The notes under the pieces: model-generated
Database searches by the model: none
The model's input: only the letters and a program-made list of their open reading frames with translations
What the model was told of the DNA's origin: nothing
Shown: positions 45,487 to 55,190 of the stretch, piece after piece
Position numbering within the stretch: position 1 is the stretch's first letter
Layout of the letters: each line of letters opens with the position of its first letter
Source: Nigrospora sphaerica
Lineage: Eukaryota; Ascomycota; Sordariomycetes; Amphisphaeriales; Apiosporaceae
DNA: 64,000 nucleotides
NCBI GenBank assembly: GCA_018287875.1
Contig: JAGVVL010000022.1
Span: 3,472,001-3,536,000, forward strand
Reading direction: 5' to 3'
Made by a program: the position numbers and the translations under genes

Positions 45487-47850
45487 ATGCGCCCGTCCAA
45501 GGCCCCGTCCCTTGATGTCATCGCTGCCCAGAACCAAGCTGCCGCTGCTGCCGCCGCCGCCGCCGCCATGGCTACCTCTGGATTAGGACCGACCGCCGTG
45601 CCCACGACCTTAACCGAGCCCGAGCCGAGGGACTCGCGCTCCTCGTCGTCGACCAACTCGCCCGCTCCCGCCGATAACGAGGAGTCCGATTTCTACCTGG
45701 CCAACAATGACTCCGAGTCGTCGCTGGGCGTCGTGCCCAACATCCAGGACATGCAGGTTAATGACCTTGAGTGTCTCTCCATCGCCGCGGCCTTGCCCAG
45801 CGAGATCCTCATCAGCATCTTCGCGCGTCTCAGCACCCCCGCCGAGCTGTTCAAGTGCATGCTGGTGTCGCGGCGATGGGCCCGTAACGTCGTCGAGATG
45901 CTCTGGCACCGTCCCTCCTGCACCACCTGGGAGAAGCACACCAAAATCTGCCAGACCCTGGGCATGACGGCGCCGACCTTCGCGTACCCCGATTTCATCA
46001 AGCGCCTCAACCTCGCCGCCTTGGCCGCCGAAGTCAACGATGGCAGCGTCATGCCCCTTTCTGTTTGTTCGCGTGTCGAGCGTCTCACCCTCACCAACTG
46101 CCTGGAGCTGACCGACGCCGGGCTCGTGAAGCTGCTCCAGAACAGCCCGCATCTCCTGGCGCTCGATATCTCGCAGGATACCAAGATCACCGAGGCTTCC
46201 ATTTACGCCATCGCGGAGAACTGCCGCAGGCTACAAGGCCTGAACGTGTCGAAATGCACGGCCATTTCCAACGCCAGCATGATCAAGCTGGCGGAGAACT
46301 GCAAGTACATCAAGAGGGTATGTTGGCCACGTCTGCCGCCCTGTCTACCGCTCGGTTGCTAATGCCACGTCACCCCTTGCAGCTCAAATTGAACGACTGC
46401 GAGCAACTCCAGGATAGTGCAATCATGGCCTTCGCCACCAACTGCCCCAACATTCTCGAGATCGATCTCCACGGCTGTCGCAACATCGGCAACGAGCCTG
46501 TGACGGCACTTCTAGCCAAGGGCCAGTCCCTTCGTGAACTCCGCCTCGCCAACTGTGAGCTCATCGACGACGGCGCATTCCTGGCCCTCCCCCCGAGCAA
46601 GACGTACGATCACCTCCGGATCCTGGACCTGACGTGCTGCTCGCGACTGACGGACCGGGCGGTCGAGAGAATCGTTGACGTGGCCCCGCGTCTGCGGAAC
46701 CTAGTCCTGGCCAAGTGCAGCAACATGACGGACGCGGCCGTCTACGCCATCTCCAAGCTTGGCCGCAACCTCCACTACGTGCACCTGGGACACTGTCGCC
46801 ACATTACCGACGTCGGTGTTAAGCGCCTCGTCCACTCGTGCAACCGCATACGCTACATCGACCTCGGATGCTGCACCCTTCTGACTGACGACTCGGTCAC
46901 AAAGCTGGCGACTCTGCCCAAACTGAAGCGCATCGGGCTGGTCAAGTGTTCCAACATCACGGACGCCAGCATGCTGGCGCTTGCTAAGGCCAACCACCGC
47001 AGCCGGACGCGCCGTGAGGCGGGAGGAATCACTGTCAGCGACTACCACAGTAGCCTAGAGCGAGTTCACCTGAGCTATTGCGTGAACTTGACCATTCCCG
47101 TAAGCCCGTCCACCTCGGCGCTGCGTGCCGGCCCCGATCGCTAACCTCCTTCGCTCGCAGTGCATCATGCGGCTCCTCAACTGCTGCCAGAAACTAACCC
47201 ATCTCAGTCTGACGGGCGTGCACGCCTTCATGCGCGATGATTTGAGCGTCTTCTGCCGCGAGGCTCCGCGGGAATTCACCGAACACCAAAGACAAGTATT
47301 CTGCGTCTACTCGGGCACCGGCGTGAGTGGCTTGCGCCGTTACCTGAACACGCAGTCCGAGTTTGCCGACTTCTCCGATCCTATGGGCGCGCACGCACGC
47401 CGCCGCGCTGTCCCGCCGAACGACGCCGTCCCCCTCCCCGATGTGGACGGCTTCGACGACGGCGATGGAGTGGAGGACGATGACATGGGCGATGGTAGCG
47501 AGATTGCCCTCGAGGGCGGTCCCGACGACGCACAGAACGGCCCCAATATGGCCATCCCGCCGCCGCCGCCGCCTGCGCCCAGTTACCAGCATGCCTTGGC
47601 AGCGCAAGCAAACGCCCACGGCGCTTTTCATGCGGCAGTAACCGGCCTCCATGGGCCCGTGCCTCAGGTGCTGCCAGGACCGACGACGCCCACTCAGATA
47701 AGCCTGGACCATAGCATAGCTATGCACCCGGTGCCGGTGAACCAGGATGGCCCCAGCACGGCTCCCCTGAGCAATATGCCCGGTCCTGCCGGTCCCAGCA
47801 CCGCTTCGTTCCAGGCGCCAACTGAGACTGGGGATGCGCAGGCGGGCTAG
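45487..47850 (+). CDS. grr1: Grr1-type F-box/leucine-rich-repeat protein of an SCF ubiquitin ligase
   Basis: The model is join(45487..46317, 46383..47099, 47161..47850), 745 aa, with 65- and 61-nt phase-0 introns. The N-terminus holds a ten-residue alanine tract and a Ser-rich acidic linker. The F-box lies at about 97-145 (LPSEILISIFARLSTPAELF...LVSRRWARNVVEMLW) and should bind Skp1. About a dozen cysteine-type leucine-rich repeats follow at roughly 190-530 (RVERLTLTNCLELTDAGL, LLALDISQDTKITEASI, LRILDLTCCSRLTDRAV, IRYIDLGCCTLLTDDSV and others), forming the substrate-binding arc. The C-terminus is disordered: an acidic stretch, a poly-Pro run (PPPPPPAP), then Pro/Gly/Ser-rich. Yeast Grr1 targets G1 cyclins and nutrient-signalling proteins for ubiquitination; the filamentous orthologues are similar in length and layout. 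Confidence 0.93.
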
Positions 47851-49459
47851 TACTTCGGCGGCCATTATGGACATGGAACAGCGGTCAGTTTCGCGCCCGC
47901 TCCTCGCCCTCCCGCGCAGCGGCCATTTGGACCGCGGTTTGAATGGGCCCCGTGGTTTCTTGAGCAGACCAACTACTACCGACTCGACCAACGAACACGC
48001 AGTCTCTGAGCGGGGGGTATTCTGGCCAGCGCTCGAGGTATCTGCTGGTCCTGTGAACCGCCACGGCTTAAGGGACCTGGTGCGACGTTGGCGTTCTCCT
48101 GTATGCGAAACACGCTACCAACGGCGTATGAGTGCACGCATCCGAGCGCATCACATTGACTTGGTGACACGTACTTCGATATCTTGTTGGAATGGAAGCG
48201 CTGGCATTCTTGGAGTCATTCAACTAATCAGCCTGTGAAGCCTGGACCGGCGGCAGGGCGGGAACGTCCCCGGTCTAGGTTTACTCTTCCTGGATTTTGG
48301 CCGGCGAGCATTGGCAGGGCACGGCGCGAGGACATGACGAGGGGGGCCAAGGGCAGCATGCAATTGGAAGGTATACAAAATTGTTGGTTGTTTTCAGCTA
48401 CGTTGAAACGGCGGGCGTTGTTGTTCATCATTTACCAGCGTTGGTCCTTGGCGGGGGCAGTGTTTAGATACCAGAGGGGAGGGTTGCGATTCATCACACG
48501 GGAGTAAAGGGGCCTTGGCTTCCTTGGCAGGCGATCATGACACTTCCCCTATACCATGGCACCGAAGCATGCAATGCTTCTGGGCTCAGATAGGTTGTGG
48601 AGAGAGGCTCCATCAATAGATTTGACTCATTCCTATGCTTGAGCCCAGTATCCTGTACGGAACTCGGTTCTGCTTGCCAAAAAGCTTGCGACTACGGCGT
48701 GACTCCAACCGGGGGGGGGGGGATCGGGCCCAAGGTCACGATAACTGCAAAGACCGGCATGCCAGACTGGCAGGGGGGGATAGTCTCTGTCCCCGTAATG
48801 TGCGCAACATTCTGACAGCGGCGAAGAGTTGCTTAGCGGGCGATCGTGCCCCGCAGTCGGGATCTCCGGGGGCGAAGCCGGGCCTCGAAAGCTCGTGGCC
48901 AGTGACGCCGGTGGAGGGCCGTCCGGCGACTGGATCGGCGGCCCCAAGAGGGAACGCCGTATTTATACACATATCTATCCTGTACCTGTATGTCTGGCGT
49001 ATGAACCCAGATGGGTTACCGGCTTCGGAAGGAGGGGAGACGGCCCATGGCGATGCCGCGGCGGAACGCCATGCCCTGCGCCCCTGCGGGAAAAGAACTA
49101 AACGAATGCGGACCGCTGTAAGGTGTCACACGCTTAATATTAAGTTTGCCAATACTCCGATTTGGCCCGTTCTAGAACGTCTGGGTTTCGGAACTCCTCT
49201 GACGTGGGGGGGAAAAAGAAGGCTTATACCGTGTCCTCTAGAAGGTAGCAAGCATGGATGCAGTCTTGACAGGCATGCCGGGTGACCCGGGGGAAAGCCC
49301 AGCTTCCCGTAAACGAGCACGGGGGTTCTGGGGTTCAGGTCGTATCGCGATGGGCATTGTTTCGTCATTAGGGCATGCTGGTCTATCTATCTACCTGGGA
49401 CCTCTTCCCCGATCGTTCAACCGGGTCGAGGAACCACGGCTGGGGAGGAAGGGCGGGAT
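47851..49459. other. Intergenic spacer between converging genes
   Basis: 1.6 kb between the grr1 stop and the nucleoside hydrolase stop. It holds the G12 run listed separately and otherwise nothing recognisable. Confidence 0.4.
48711..48722 (+). repeat. G12 homopolymer
   Basis: Twelve consecutive G, followed by ATCGGGCCC; a further G7 run lies 50 bp downstream. Possible G-quadruplex or assembly-length-variable site. Confidence 0.7.
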
Positions 49460-50467
49460 TCACGGCTCGGGGCCGAGGACGACGTCGAGCCAGTGGCGGA
49501 AGAAGCGGGGAGCGTCGACGCGGGCGGCGACGAGGTCGCTGCCGATGCCGTCGGCGAAGGTCGTGGCGCCGTTGCGGGGGTCGACGCCGACGCGGCCCGT
49601 CCGCCACTCGCACAGGTCGGGCTCGAAGATGACGGCGGCCGCCAGCGGGTCATGGAAGCGCTGGCGGCCCTTGCGGCGCGCGTACGCGAGGCCCAGCTCG
49701 CCCAGCAGGGCGCGGAGCCCGGGACGGCGATGGCGGGCCGGCCCGGCGTCGGCGCCGTCGTCGGCGTCGGCGGGGGAGGGCGCCACGAACCGCTCGACCT
49801 CGGCCGCCGACCACGCCACCTGGGTCGTCACGTCGAGCCCGCAGAAGCGGTGGCGCGGGCGCGGCGTCCCGACCGCCATGCCGGCGGCCGTGCGGTCGAC
49901 GAGGACGTTCCACTCCTTGAGGGCGACGGTACCGCCGGCGTCGCCGCCGGGGCGCGCCAGGAAGCGCCCGGCCATGCTGACGACGTCGCGGCACAGCGCC
50001 GGCAGGGCCGGGTCCAGGGCGAACAGCAGGGCCACGTTGCTGAGCGGGCCCAGCGTCAGCAGCACCACCTCGCCCGGGTGCGCGCGGACCGTGTCGCGCA
50101 GGAAGGCGACGGCCGTGTTCTCGGGCCGGTCCAGCCGGGGCGGCGGCGTTCCGGCGGCGTCCCGCGCCGCCGCCGCCCACGCCGCCGCCGCTTCGTACTG
50201 CTGCACCAGCGGTTGGCCCTGGCCCTCGAGCAGCGGCTCGCGCCGGCCGCAGTGGATGGGCGGCACGGCACCGTCGGGGCCGGCGCACGCGCGCAGCACG
50301 ATCTCGGCCACGGCCGCCCGCTTCTGTACGTCGCCGCTCACGATGGTCACGCCCAGGAGCTCGCACCGCGGCTGCAGCGCCAGGTACGCTAGCGCCAGCC
50401 CGTCGTCCGGGTCCGTGCCAATGTCCGTGTCGACGACCACCTTGATGCGGTCCGTCGGTGCCGGCAT
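49460..50467 (-). CDS. Inosine-uridine preferring nucleoside hydrolase family protein
   Basis: An intronless frame of 335 aa starts at ATG 50467; the frame extends upstream only with non-ATG starts. The N-terminal VVVDTDIGTDPDDGLALAY is the calcium-binding aspartate cluster of the family. LTLGPLSNVALLFALDP matches the central GPLTN motif, KEWNVLVDRTAAGMAV the segment that supplies nucleoside-binding residues, and RFHDPLAAAVIFEPDL the His-Asp pair near the C-terminus. The enzyme would cleave the N-glycosidic bond of nucleosides to base plus ribose in purine/pyrimidine salvage. Insertions rich in Ala/Asp (PADADDGADAGPARH) set it apart from bacterial members. There is no signal peptide. It is divergently transcribed from the SDR gene 814 bp away; a shared function is not implied. 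Confidence 0.88.
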   Translation of the reverse strand: MPAPTDRIKVVVDTDIGTDPDDGLALAYLALQPRCELLGVTIVSGDVQKRAAVAEIVLRACAGPDGAVPPIHCGRREPLLEGQGQPLVQQYEAAAAWAAAARDAAGTPPPRLDRPENTAVAFLRDTVRAHPGEVVLLTLGPLSNVALLFALDPALPALCRDVVSMAGRFLARPGGDAGGTVALKEWNVLVDRTAAGMAVGTPRPRHRFCGLDVTTQVAWSAAEVERFVAPSPADADDGADAGPARHRRPGLRALLGELGLAYARRKGRQRFHDPLAAAVIFEPDLCEWRTGRVGVDPRNGATTFADGIGSDLVAARVDAPRFFRHWLDVVLGPEP

Positions 50468-51280
50468 GATGAAGCCGGGAGGGAGGGGAGATGTTCTCGT
50501 TGCTCTCAAAAGGTGAAGCTGGTGACGAGAACTTGGGGAGAAATCGAAGGTCTCCAGTGTGGGTGATGTATGCTAATAGCGCTTACATAGCTTCCCAGGA
50601 GGGAAGTAGGAATCCATATAAAAATGAGAAGGGGATGGGATCCTTCCGTGACTCACTCAACCAGCCGAAAACGACGTGCGTGCTGTGTTTCCGCAATCCC
50701 TCTCCAACCCCGCATCTTCCAACATGCGATTGAGGAAACAGGAACCCTGAGGTGCGGTCATTTCTGTCAGCGTCCATCTGCATTGCATCACCGGCTGTTT
50801 GGCTCTGCCAACAAGCGGATTGACGTTTTGGGTTTCCTTCACAAACGGTAGTGTAGATGGATCCATGTCAAAACACACTGTTGCCGCTACGTATAAGCGG
50901 TGATAGTGGCTCTAATATGACACGCTCTGCAACTGCCGATCATCTGTGAGCGGCGACCCCGTCGATGCTGCCACCTACACGCCTCTCAACCTTGTTAGCA
51001 AACTGGCACAGCTTGGGAAAGGTGCCTCTCTACCTTGTTAGCAGACTGGCACAGCCTGGGGGAAAGGTGAGTTACTTACCCAGCACGTATGCAGTATCCA
51101 TGCAAGTTGTACCAGCGGGGATGGCACACACGTCACGACTCATGTTACGCGTCCGGGCTGAAGAAGAGGTATCCAAAACATGGTCCTCTCCGTCGCTCCT
51201 CTCCGGGGCGGCTGCTCTCACATCTCCGCAAACCCATCGTCTTCGTCGTCTAACACGCTGCTGAACTTGATATTACAAAC
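50468..51280. other. Divergent promoter region of nucleoside hydrolase and SDR genes
   Basis: About 0.8 kb between two divergent start codons. It contains the tandem duplication at 50981-51068 listed separately. No gene was seen. Confidence 0.45.
50981..51068. repeat. Tandem duplication of a 43-45 bp unit
   Basis: Unit 1 (50981-51023) and unit 2 (51024-51068) are head-to-tail and differ by three substitutions and a two-G insertion. Each contains CTTGTTAGCA/G followed by ACTGGCACAGC and AAAGGT. It lies 210-300 bp upstream of the SDR start codon. Confidence 0.85.
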
Positions 51281-52255
51281 ATGTCGAACATCGTTTGGCT
51301 TGTGGGTGCTCTCGTCCTAGCCACCACTGCTGTCAAAATCATCAACTTTGTCGCCCTTTACAGCCTGCCCTCAAGGCTCGGTCTCTACGCACACCCCTCA
51401 CCCGACGGCCAGCCCCCGTGGGCTCTGGTGACGGGGGCCTCGGACGGCATTGGGCGCGCCTTTGCCTGGGAACTTGCGGCACGGGGTTTTAATGTCGTGC
51501 TGCACGGGCGAAACGAGGCCAAGCTCGCCGCCGTCATGGCGGATTTGCAGCAGCAGCATCCCGGCAGGTCGTTCCGCTCCTTGGTTGCCGACGCCAGTAC
51601 CGTGCCTTGTGTGAACTGCAGCGGCCCCGGGCAGCAGAGTAGCGGCACCGCTACCGTCGACTTTGAGGCTGTTCGCGCCGCTGTCGAGGACCTACATCTC
51701 ACGGTGCTCGTCAACAACGTCGGCGGCCCCTCTCACAGCCCGGCCTTTGCACCGCTGCCCGAGATGTCGGCGGCGGCCATCACCGCCACCGTGAGCCTGA
51801 ACGCGCTCTTCCCCCTCCACCTGACGCGGGTGCTGCTTCCCCAGCTCCGCCGCCGCGGGCCGGCCCTGGTCATGAACATCGGCTCCCTGGCCGACACGGG
51901 CATGCCGCTGCTATCTTCGTACGGCCCCAGCAAGGCCTTTCTGATGTGCATGACGGAGGCGCTGCGGATGGAGTCGGCCCTCGATAACGGCGCGGTCGAG
52001 CTACTCGGCATCCGGGTCGGCCGCGTCACCGAGGTCTCGCACATGCACGACCGTCCCTCGCTTTTCACGCCCAGCGCCGCCGGCCTGGCCCGCGCCGCCC
52101 TCGCCAAGGCCGGCCGCGACCGGGGCGTCGTCGTCGCATATTGGGCCCACGCCCTGCAGCTCCTTGCCATCGACCTTCTGCCCACCCGCTTGGCCCAACT
52201 GGCCAAGATGGAGTCGTCACGGCGCGACCAGGAGCATGAATCGAAGAGCACGTAG
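51281..52255 (+). CDS. Short-chain dehydrogenase/reductase of the 17beta-HSD12 / 3-ketoacyl-CoA reductase type
   Basis: An intronless frame of 324 aa starts at ATG 51281. An N-terminal hydrophobic helix (about 4-26) suggests ER membrane anchoring. The classical SDR fold follows: the nucleotide site VTGASDGIGRAFA (about 49-61), LHGRNEAKL which selects NADP(H), NNVGGPSHS, the catalytic Ser in MNIGSLADTG and the YGPSK Tyr-Lys pair. The layout matches the very-long-chain 3-oxoacyl-CoA reductase/17beta-HSD12 family, which reduces ketoacyl-CoA during fatty acid elongation. The protein lacks an obvious C-terminal ER-retrieval KKxx signal (it ends HESKST), and the insertion VPCVNCSGPGQQSSG is unusual. 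It may therefore be a paralogue with another substrate rather than the housekeeping enzyme. Confidence 0.85.
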   Translation: MSNIVWLVGALVLATTAVKIINFVALYSLPSRLGLYAHPSPDGQPPWALVTGASDGIGRAFAWELAARGFNVVLHGRNEAKLAAVMADLQQQHPGRSFRSLVADASTVPCVNCSGPGQQSSGTATVDFEAVRAAVEDLHLTVLVNNVGGPSHSPAFAPLPEMSAAAITATVSLNALFPLHLTRVLLPQLRRRGPALVMNIGSLADTGMPLLSSYGPSKAFLMCMTEALRMESALDNGAVELLGIRVGRVTEVSHMHDRPSLFTPSAAGLARAALAKAGRDRGVVVAYWAHALQLLAIDLLPTRLAQLAKMESSRRDQEHESKST

Positions 52256-52841
52256 ACAGTGGAACGGGAGCGATGGGAAGCGTCGTAGAAGACGGGCCGA
52301 TGACAGGACGGGTGGCTCGTCAAGCAACAGGGAGAACTGCTTTGACATGCCACTGGAGTGGTGTGGTGATGGTGATCTAGAGGAGCGCCTGCGTGGCTAC
52401 CTGCAAGACTGATATGTGGACCGAGGGGTTTCATGGCCTGGTAGAAACCTCCAGCTACTGATCATCTGCTGCTACGGGCTTCTTGCTGTACATGAAAGTG
52501 AGTTTAGCTACGAGGAAAGAATGCACCTCACGTACAAGGAAAGATTGATATGGGTGACCTCTAACGGTATCGGAGGTACGTGTAGGTGGTGGGGCAGCCG
52601 TGTAAGTTAGCGCGGGCCCCACGTTCCCGTTAATTGATTGATTGACCTCAGGTTTCGCGTCTTCGCTTGTTAGTGGGCGCGTCAGTCGCGTCTCCCGCCG
52701 ATCTGCACGCGCTCCCACTACGTGACCCAAGCAATCAATACCTTGGGTACTTCTATCTCATACCCACTACTCTCATAGGCTTTCCTCCCCAACCTCAGCG
52801 TCGCCGCCACATCGACCGCCACCACCCTTGAGACGCCCACG
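52256..52841. other. Intergenic spacer and primase promoter
   Basis: 586 bp between the SDR stop and the primase start. The section at about 52450-52580 is AT-richer. No gene or clear TATA box was seen. Confidence 0.45.
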
Positions 52842-54399
52842 ATGCAGCGACAAGATTTCAATCGCATCGACCCGAAGCGGCGCAACGTCGTCGACCACCG
52901 CAAGAAGCAGTTCGCCGACCCGGCCTACAAGGAAACCGCCTACCCGCACCGCTTGAATCTCTACTCGACCCCTCCGACCGCCGACATTACCCTCGAGCAG
53001 TTCGAGCAATGGGCCATCGACCGCCTTCGCGTCCTCGCCGAGCTCGAGGCCTGTTCGTTCCGCAACAAGACGCCCGACGAGACGGCCGAGCACATGAAGG
53101 AGCTGCTCAAAAAGTACCTGCCCTTGGATTCCAACTCGAGCCGCTCGACCCGCCTCGCCGCCGAGCGCCAGAAGGACCACTACAGCCACTTCATCCTGCG
53201 CCTGGCCTTTGCCTCCACCGAGGACCTGCGGCGGAGGTTCAGCCGGGTCGAGACGATGCTGTTCCGGCTGCGCATGAATGAGGACGGCGCCGACGAGCGT
53301 GCCGCCTTCATCCAGTCCCTCAACCTCGACTGGGAGCCCGTCGGCGACGAGGAGCGGAGAGAGCACGGCGCCGAGCTGGCCGCCACGAGCGGTCTCCGCA
53401 AAGGCCAGCCGGAGGACCAGGGCTGGTGCAAGGTCGACTGGACGCGCGTGCCGGACCTGGTGGAGAACCGCCGCGTCTTTGTCCGCGGCGGCAAGGCCTA
53501 CGTGCCCGCCCGCGAGCAGGCGAGCATGGTCATCGCCGAGTTTACGGAGCGCCTGGAGCGCTCGCTGGAGCTCACGGCCCGCGCGCTGCCCCGCCTGGAC
53601 GAGGACGACCGCCTGACGCCCATCCTGGACCACCTCTCCAAGAACTTCGTCACGCCCGACGCCTCTTACAGCAGCAGCACGTCGTCGGTGCCCGGCGCCG
53701 ACATCTCGGCCAAGAACGTCGACGCCCTGTCCAGCAGCTTCCCCCTCTGCATGCAGCACCTGCACCGGACCCTGCGGCGGGACGCCCACCTCAAGCACTT
53801 CGGCCGTCTGCAGTACACGCTGTTCCTCAAGGGCATCGGCCTGAACCTCGAGGAGAGCCTGGTCTTCTGGCGGTCGGCCTTTAGCAAAAAGACGGACGAC
53901 GAGTTCAACAAGGAGTACAGGTACAACGTGCGGCACTCCTACGGCGACGTCGGCGGCGATTCGAACCGGCGCGGCGGCGGCTACTCGCCCTTCTCCTGCC
54001 AGAAGATCCTGACGGAGCACCCGCCCGGCCCCGGCGAGGCCCACGGGTGCCCGTACCGGCACTTCGACCTCGACAACCTGACGGCCCTGCTCCAGCAGGT
54101 CGGCATCACGGACCGGTCGGTGCTGCAGGGCGTGAAGCAGGACAAGGACAGTCAAAAGTTCCACTTGGCTTGCAACCGGTACGTCCCCGGCCCCGTGCAC
54201 TTTTTAGCCTACCTACTGACGCCTACTACACAGCGTCTTTGAGCACGTACACAAGCAGGAGATCAGACGGGTCAAAGACGAAGGCATCATGACGTCGGCC
54301 CAGCTCGAGACCATCGTTCACCCCAACGAATACTTTAAGCGCAGCTACCTACTCAAGAACCTCGGCAAAGGCGGCGAGGACGTCAAGATGGAGGGCTGA
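52842..54399 (+). CDS. pri2: DNA primase large subunit
   Basis: The model is join(52842..54178, 54234..54399), 500 aa; the 55-nt intron (GTACGT...ACACAG) splits an Arg codon. The N-terminal half is helical (YPHRLNLYSTPPTADITLEQ, EQWAIDRLRVLAELEACSFR). The C-terminal domain holds the four cysteines that bind the 4Fe-4S cluster: Cys303 (FPLCMQHLH), Cys386 (SPFSCQKIL), Cys403 (HGCPYRHF) and Cys444 (HLACNR). Their spacing (83, 17 and 41) nearly matches yeast Pri2. The last two motifs straddle the end of exon 1. With Pri1 and the polymerase alpha complex it synthesises the RNA primers of nuclear DNA replication. Length and start agree with the family. Confidence 0.95.
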
Positions 54400-54698
54400 G
54401 GAGGATGTGCGCTTGCGATGGCTGTACGACGCTCACGGTGAAATTGGAGTTCCGGTCATGGGAGGCATAAAATGCATGATGGCACCAGCGTGGGCCACCC
54501 CTTTGGGAAGGTTTTGGGTTATGAAGCGAGCTATCGAGATACGCCTCGGGGGGGGCGTTCGACGGGGGGTATATATAATAAAGTCGGCTCCTTTTCCCCC
54601 CAGCAACTGACAAGGCGGACGTGCCGGAAACTCGGGGGGACCCAAGGCGCCCCGCCGCCCGCTCTCTATTCCCTTCGTCTCGTCGTGGTTTGCTGTCG

Positions 54699-55190
54699 TC
54701 AGGGTTTCGCCGCCTCGGCGGCCTCGTCCTCGTCCTGCTCCTGGAACCAGCGCTCGACGACGCGCGTCTCGACGGCGACGTTCTCCCAGTGCTCGGCGAG
54801 GCGGCCCTGGGCGTCAAAGCGCCAGAGGCCGCAAAAGGGCACGGCGAGGGGTGGGCGCTTCCTGTTGCCGCCGGCGCCGGCCCGCAGCGTGCCCATGACG
54901 CAACCAAAGTGGGCGTCGGCGGCCACGGTGCCGACGTCCATGGCGAGCGTGCCGCGCGTCGCGGCGACGAGCGCCTCCTCATGCGCCTGGGCCGCCGCGG
55001 CGCCGCGCAGCGGCCGCGCGTGGTCGTCGTAGCGGTGCAGCACCAGCGTCGGCGCCGCCACGCGCTCCAGCCGCGTCAGGTCCGCGTACAGCCACCGCAG
55101 CAGCTCGGCGTGACTGCCGAAGCGCGGGGTCGCCTTGCCCGTCTGCGCCGCGGCTTCGCCGACCGGCTCGCTCGTGGTAGTATGGGGCAT
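54699..55190 (-). CDS. SnoaL/NTF2-like domain protein
   Basis: An intronless frame of 163 aa starts at ATG 55190; longer readings need GTG. HAELLRWLYADLTRLERVAAP forms the opening helices, followed by TLVLHRYDDHARPLRG. The beta-rich half is MDVGTVAADAHFGCVMGTLRA, LAVPFCGLWRFDAQGRLAEHWEN and VAVETRVVERWF. The terminal pattern, a strand followed by G-R-L-x-E-H-W, is typical of SnoaL-like polyketide-cyclase-fold proteins, which act as small cyclases, isomerases or carriers. The C-terminus is acidic (QEQDEDEAAEAAKP). There is no biosynthetic neighbour (primase on one side, secreted AA9 on the other), so the ligand is unknown. It converges on pri2 with 299 bp between stops. A possible TATA on the minus strand lies near 55330. 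Confidence 0.75.
   Translation of the reverse strand: MPHTTTSEPVGEAAAQTGKATPRFGSHAELLRWLYADLTRLERVAAPTLVLHRYDDHARPLRGAAAAQAHEEALVAATRGTLAMDVGTVAADAHFGCVMGTLRAGAGGNRKRPPLAVPFCGLWRFDAQGRLAEHWENVAVETRVVERWFQEQDEDEAAEAAKP

Noticed and set aside
52773..54200. 475-codon minus-strand frame across the primase gene
   Set aside because: Antisense shadow of pri2, whose four iron-sulfur cysteines fix the true strand.
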